DNA from: Epiperipatus broadwayi
Taxonomy: Eukaryota; Onychophora; Udeonychophora; Euonychophora; Peripatidae
Direction: 5' to 3'
Assembly: GCA_028023455.1 (NCBI GenBank)
Contig: JAQFVV010012446.1
Span: 1,426,001-1,490,000 of the forward strand
Length of the DNA stretch: 64,000 bases
Shown here: positions 59,095 to 64,000 of the stretch, piece after piece
How positions within the stretch are numbered: the first letter of the stretch is position 1
Layout: every line of letters begins with the position of its first letter
Made by a program: the position numbers and the translations under genes
The notes under the pieces: model-generated
Told to the model about the DNA's origin: nothing
The model's database searches: none
The model's input: the letters and a program-made list of their open reading frames with translations, nothing else

Positions 59095-59460
59095 TGTGAT
59101 ATTTTGATCTATTTCCACTATCGTTAAATGTTGAATGTCTAGAAAATTTTAAACTTTATTTAAGCTTTTCAAATACAAACAACTGAGGTAATATCACACA
59201 ATTAGACAACCCAGATTAGTAGATTACACATTTTGAGTGGTACTATTCTCCACTCTTCTTCAGGTGTTGCTGACTTATACCTGAAAAAGAGCAGAGAATA
59301 ATACCACTTGAAACATTAAGCAATCTACTAATCTGTATTATATCTATTTGTGTGTTATTACTTATAGTTATTTGTATTTGAAAACTTAAATAAAGTTTAA
59401 AATTTTCTATACATTCAACATTCACTCATAGATGATGAAAATAGTCCAACATCTTATCAC
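59095..59460. mobile_element. Family B long-TIR element, copy 5
   Basis: Left arm CTATTTCCACTATCGTTAAA..GAATGTCTAGAAAATTTTAA; right arm TTAAAATTTTCTATACATTC..GATGAAAATAGTCCAACAT. The body carries two facing copies of the TGAAGAAG - hairpin - GAAAC segment (near 59225-59265 on the minus strand and 59280-59315 on plus), so it is largely palindromic. Confidence 0.7.
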
Positions 59461-59854
59461 ATCTAAAATACAATCAACACAAACCTTCAGGTGAATGTTA
59501 GAACAAATATCTCTATAGCAATTAAGTTTGCAGGCACATCTTTACAATATATTGCATGCCAATTGTTCAGTCATATTACACGTGACTTTATTTAATATAT
59601 AAATTGTAATTTTAATATGGAGAAAGTATCTATTACCATTAGCAAGAGTCTGAAAAGCTCTTTTAAAATTACTAGAACATATCTCTCTTTAATTAGTTAC
59701 AAATAAAAAGTTAATATTTGGCATAGTACTTATTTTTTTTGCTGGGCTTATTAAATGTAGGATTATACCATATACTACCTTTGGCATTAATAATATATGT
59801 ATTGTGATTTTTATTATAATTAGAGATGTCAGATTGTTAGCAAATATTCAATAT

Positions 59855-60330
59855 TCATCATCATCATTGATACGCTGCAGAATGAAGGTCTCTCCAAGTT
59901 TATTCCAATTTCTCCTATCCATCATCTCGGTTCCCAATATCATAACAGCACACTTTCTTATTTCATCCATCCATCTCACTTGTGGTCTTTTTCTAGATCT
60001 TTTACAATCTCTTGGGATCCAATTTGAAACTTTCAACTATCCATCTATTATCATTTCTTCTAGTACTATGTCCAGTCCAGCTCCATTTCTTAATTATTTC
60101 AATAATATCAATAATACCCATGTATTTCATTTTCAATCTCTTTTTGTCACTCCATTACACATGTCTCCATATTTCATTCAGTAGTATGAAGTCTCCATAT
60201 TGTGAACCCATATAATAAAAACCTTTCTTTTCAAACATGAGACATATTTTCTTTTTAAGACTAATTTATATCAAAAACACTCCGTTCAAGTTTAATTCTA
60301 TAATTAATTTCATCCATTACATTTCCATCT
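59855..60330 (-). pseudogene. RTE-like LINE 3' end
   Basis: Minus strand: SNWIPRDCKRSRKRPQVRWM, DEIRKCA, NKLGETFILQRIND, then a GATGATGATGA tail (CATCATCATCA near 59857 on plus). Upstream 60310-60060 is decayed but in the expected order. Frameshifts near 60040 and 60200. Confidence 0.8.
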
Positions 60331-60799
60331 GTACATAACGTTAAAATTTCATATATGCTTCAACTTTGCACAGTTATTTCTTTTGAAATAAGAATGCTTT
60401 TAATCCAGTTAGTCTTTGTAATAAATATAGGGGATTTGAACCATGCATCCTTCAACTATCCATACTATCCCATACCACCGATACACATGACCACACACAT
60501 GTAGAAAAGATAAAAAATTACAAATATATGTATTTCATGCTGAACCACCAGAAACACCAGATTTTCAATATATATATGAGACAGTAAGCTCAAGATTGGT
60601 ATTTTAATACATCAAAAAAGAAAACAAAAAGAAAAGTCAAATTCTGTATTAAAAACACATATTGTTATTATATGTATAAGTAACACTTTTTTAGTTAATT
60701 TATTAATGTTTATGTTAAATTTGTTTTTTCTAATCATTTAAAATATCCATTAAATTGAGTTTGTCTCATCAATCAGAACAATCCATGATAGGTCTTATC

Positions 60800-60840
60800 A
60801 ATATATTTCGGACACTCCGAGAACATTGTGCTCATCTGCT
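60800..60840 (-). ncRNA. Hammerhead-like core, degenerate
   Basis: Minus strand: CAGAUGA (CUGAUGA with U4 to A) then GAGCAC pairing imperfectly with GUGUCC over a long loop, then GAAAU. One core base and one stem pair are lost. Stem III is unclear. Confidence 0.3.
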
Positions 60841-60899
60841 TTATAAATAGAACTTCATAGCTAAGGCTGTGTAAACATGGGCAAACACAAAATATAAAC

Positions 60900-62090
60900 G
60901 TATGACTTTTGTAGCAGCACTGAAGGACATAATAAATTAATTGGTGAACTTATCTCCCGATTGGAAGTTAAATTGTCTTTTAAGAAATCCATATGCTAAA
61001 TAAATCTATAAATTAGAGTAGTGTCTTTGTAAATTTTTTTTCTGCATTTACGACTATGAATTGAATACTTTAAATAAAATACTGCAATCTTATCTATTGG
61101 TGATAGCTACTACAAATAGCTATTCTCAACAGTCATTGATTGTAGGGTTAACATCCATCTAGGATTACTCCAGGCAATTCAGAATCTTAAATAATATCGG
61201 GAGTCTGGAAGAGCATTAGTTGAGGATGCCTTATATTTGATTTTTTTTAAAAAAAATAAAGAATAGCCTAATGAATTATGACAAAAAAAATGTAAGAAAT
61301 GTGATCTGTTTGAAAATTACACATAATTCTTTGTTTCTGACTTCAATGCACACAATAGGCTTAACAATACATTTCCAATGATGAAATTGTAATGTGTACT
61401 GCAAGTATAATTTATGCCAAAAAGATCAACCCTTATTACTAGGATCATGAAATATTTGATCGTTCTTGCATAATAAATTAATTATTTTTTTGAATTTCCA
61501 TGAAAACTGTGTAAAACTAAAAAGTAGAAGAAAAAAATTAAAGAAATACTTTTATTCACCTAAATAAAATAAAAATAATTTTCTTCCGCTTTCCTAAATA
61601 AAAATATAATGCAATTATATTTAGAAGTCAGACGCCCAAAGAATTATTTAAATAAACTTGTAACTAATACCCGCTTTGAATGTACATGCACTGACATCAT
61701 TAAGTGGATTTCATTCTTTGGGAATCTGACCTCTAAACATGATTGCCCTATGCTTATATTTCTTATAGCAGAAGAAAATTGATTTTTTTAAATTTTTAAT
61801 GCATTTGTATGAATGAAAGTATTTCTTATATATACATATTTTCTAATTGATGGTTTTGTATAATTCCAGAAATCATGAATGAATCAAGTTTCAATACAAT
61901 TTAGTACTGCTAGAGGGCAGTAATTACACTCTCCCATATAAACAGCATTAATGGACAAACATACATTCATAGGGATTTTATATGAGATACTTTGTACAAC
62001 CTGATGCTTTTATTTGTGATAACAAGAATATTTTTATCTATTTTTTTTAATTCCAGAATTTACAAATGAGAGAAAGTTTGATTACAATTT
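60900..62090. other. No recognised feature
   Basis: AT-rich DNA with no supported frame. CTGCTAGAGGGCAGTAATT at 61907 is a small inverted repeat without a partner. Confidence 0.4.
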
Positions 62091-62099
62091 AATAACATT

Positions 62100-62725
62100 A
62101 GGTACTGTAAAGAATAACCAAATTGTATTAGGAGAATTGTTGAGTGTTATAGTGGCAAGGAATGAGATAGAAAAATAGATGGATTAATAAAAAAGTAGGA
62201 AGTTGGAGAGATAGAAAGTATAAAGAGTTTAAATGTATATAGAAGTAAACAGAATATTGGGTGTGATTTAATTTATGTTAATTTACGATTAGCAAAGAAT
62301 GTTGTTTACTGTGTAAGGTTCAAACAGGATCGTTAGCAACATGAGAATATACATGTAAATGGAGAAATGTGGGCGATATAGTCTGCAAGTAATGTAAGGA
62401 TGGCATAAAAATATTAGGCATCTGTTAATTGAATGTAAATGCCTGCAAGCAGAAAGGGTACAAATAATAAAGTTGTGGGAGAATAAATAGAAACAAAATG
62501 ATTATACAGAAAGTGGGTTATTATTTTTTATTCTGGGTTTGAGAAAAGATAAGGGGGATGTAGATATGAAGGCCATTGAGTTGACAAAGATTATATTGTG
62601 GAAATGGGATAGAGCAGATTATGGGAAAACTTAGAGTGGGGAATGGAAAGGGAAGGTAAAGTGGTTAACATATTTCTCTGGGCATAGTTGCTAAGAGAAG
62701 CCGTAGTGCATCACATCACATAAAA
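62100..62725 (+). pseudogene. LINE 3' region, plus strand
   Basis: Same family as 11455 but opposite strand. GTTGGAGAGATAGAAAGTAT, GTAAGGATGGCATAAAAATA, GTTAATTGAATGTAAATGCC (the region encoding the zinc-knuckle-like HLLIECKC), then GGGCATAGTTGCTAAGAGAA and the end CATCACATCACATAAAA. No intact frame. Confidence 0.75.
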
Positions 62726-63063
62726 TTAAAAATTTAAATTTTTAACTAATTTTTTTTTTTGCTGAATTGTTTGCAAGTTTTAAAAAATATATTATCATTG
62801 AAGTACATTTCTATACAAAGTTTCAACTAGATTGGAAATTTTGTGAAGTCAGCGAAAATTGAGTTACAAAAAATTCACAGAAAGATAAAAACAGAGGAAG
62901 TTAAATAAAAGCATATAAAAAAAAATAGAAAACTTTTAATCAAATTGTTACTTTCTTTTTGATGAGTGGGAAGTATATTTTAAATATAAACATAAACTAT
63001 ATTAAATTTAAATAAAACTATGTCATTCATTGTATTATTTTTTTAAATTACGATAAAATAAAT

Positions 63064-63190
63064 ATTGTTAAATGTTGGTATTCTAAATATGGAAGATCAA
63101 TTCCTATGTTAGTATTGTTATTGGATTAACCAGCAACATCTGAGAAAGAACAGAGAATAATACCATTCAATTAACCTGTAGTATTATCTA
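63064..63190. repeat. Family B remnant
   Basis: TTGTTAAATGTTGGTATTCT, GGATTAACCAGCAACATCTG, AACAGAGAATAATACCATTC echo the family B body. No arms were identified. Confidence 0.4.
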
Positions 63191-63261
63191 TTAAGGTATG
63201 GGTTCGAAGAAAAGTATGATAAAATTAAAAAAAAATAACTTTTTAAGATCCAGTAGAAAGA

Positions 63262-63372
63262 AATTTTGGTAGTTTTCAGTTATGCATACTGTGTGTGGAC
63301 TTGCATACTTCTTGGTCATACTGCAGCATCACCTGGTGGCTACAGTACATGTAACTGAAAACTACCAAAATT
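63262..63372. mobile_element. 111-bp MITE with 21-bp perfect TIRs
   Basis: AATTTTGGTAGTTTTCAGTT(A) at 63262-63282 and its exact complement at 63352-63372 enclose 69 bp with ATCACCTGGTGGCTACAGTA. Beyond the TIRs the sequence is unrelated. Very short, non-coding. Confidence 0.7.
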
Positions 63373-63620
63373 CTAAATAAAAATTAATGCAAATCAAAAG
63401 CTTTTCTAATAATTTTCTACAAAATCAATCACAAAATTCCTACACACAATGATTCAGAAAATTCTCAATCTCATCATTATATCTCAAATTAGTATTTTTT
63501 CCTGATGGCTTATCTCTTGGCATTCTGCTGAAAATTATCAGTCCCTCCATTAGTCTCTTCTTATTAACTACTCAAATTGTATTCATTTAAACTCTTGAAT
63601 TTTTGCATTAATCTAATACA

Positions 63621-63760
63621 GAGGTATTACAGTCCTTTTTGGCCAAGGGTCATTTTTCTTACAAGTAAAATTTATATGGGCTGCATGAAATGTATTTATA
63701 TTGTTATCATTATACTTTTCAAATTTCATGGGTTTTTTAAAAAAAATATTTATTTAAAGA
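63621..63760 (+). mobile_element. Possible hAT end
   Basis: CAGAGGTATTACAGTCCTTT followed by TGGCCAAGGGTCATTTTTCT and GGGCTGCATGAAATG resembles the CAG-start and GGCC/GGGCTGCAT subterminal pattern of hAT elements. No second end was found. Confidence 0.35.
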
Positions 63761-63894
63761 AACATTAATAATGATTTCACCACAATTGAAATAAAACAAT
63801 TGCATAAAAATAAATATTTTCTTTATTATTGAATCAGTTTTCACCCTATATTAGGGTCTTTTCAAAATACACTTTTCTAATACATTCACATGAG

Positions 63895-64000
63895 GTGATG
63901 TGATGTACTGTTGCTTCTCCTTAAATGGAGTCAGGAATCTCTCAGCAACAATGCCCAGAGAAACTTGTTAGCCACTTTATCTTCCATTCCCCACTCTAAA
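63895..64000 (-). pseudogene. LINE 3' end, runs off the window
   Basis: GTGATGTACTGTTGCTTCTC, GGAGTCAGGAATCTCTCAGC, TGCCCAGAGAAACTTGTTAG: the complement of the 3' terminus of the 11455/52277/62100 family. The rest of the element lies beyond 64000. Confidence 0.7.

Overview
The window is strongly AT-rich, intron-rich animal DNA with dense, mostly dead transposons. There are no operons, bacterial signals or CRISPR arrays. The only host gene I can support is the 3' part of a DIPK2-family gene (divergent protein kinase domain 2; DIA1/C3orf58-like) on the minus strand. Five exons lie between 43863 and 24327, with consistent splice sites and phases and introns of about 5.4, 0.33, 7.9 and 5.1 kb. 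The N-terminal exons were not found and may lie beyond 64000. The gene family and the repeat types (RTE-like and other LINEs, tRNA-derived SINEs, hAT elements, MITEs) point to an invertebrate metazoan. I cannot name the phylum from this sequence; a chelicerate or a cnidarian would both fit.

Layout. 1-9000: AT-rich DNA with a long-TIR element (family B), a MITE with 98-bp perfect arms (family A), and a decayed hAT transposase (6860-8375). 9000-13200: SINE remains, a hammerhead-like RNA motif at 10201-10259, and a tandem 419-bp repeat whose second unit is interrupted by a minus-strand LINE. 13200-24300: mostly featureless DNA, with a TA-flanked inverted-repeat element (14758-15745), unrecognised ORFs (17.4-18.2 kb) and a polypyrimidine tract (21.4-21.8 kb). 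24327-43863: the DIPK2 exons, with introns full of MITEs, a hAT element and LINE fragments. 43900-64000: SINEs (one with a 16-bp target duplication, one nested in another repeat), a hAT copy with a perfect 8-bp duplication, RTE-like 3' ends, several family A copies, a 1-kb nested foldback and LINE tails.

The most interesting signal is RNA-structural. Several unrelated-looking repeat families contain a CUGANGA - hairpin - GAAA core. At 10201-10259, and in family A copies at 3720-3778 and 38762-38820, the whole layout of a type I hammerhead ribozyme can be drawn by hand: two-part stem I, stem II, a two-base-pair stem III and an NUC cleavage site. A degenerate version sits in the 419-bp tandem repeat. 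This resembles the published retrozyme and Penelope-associated hammerheads of animals. Here, however, the motif is also carried inside inverted-repeat (MITE-like) elements. All structures are hand-drawn and no activity is shown.
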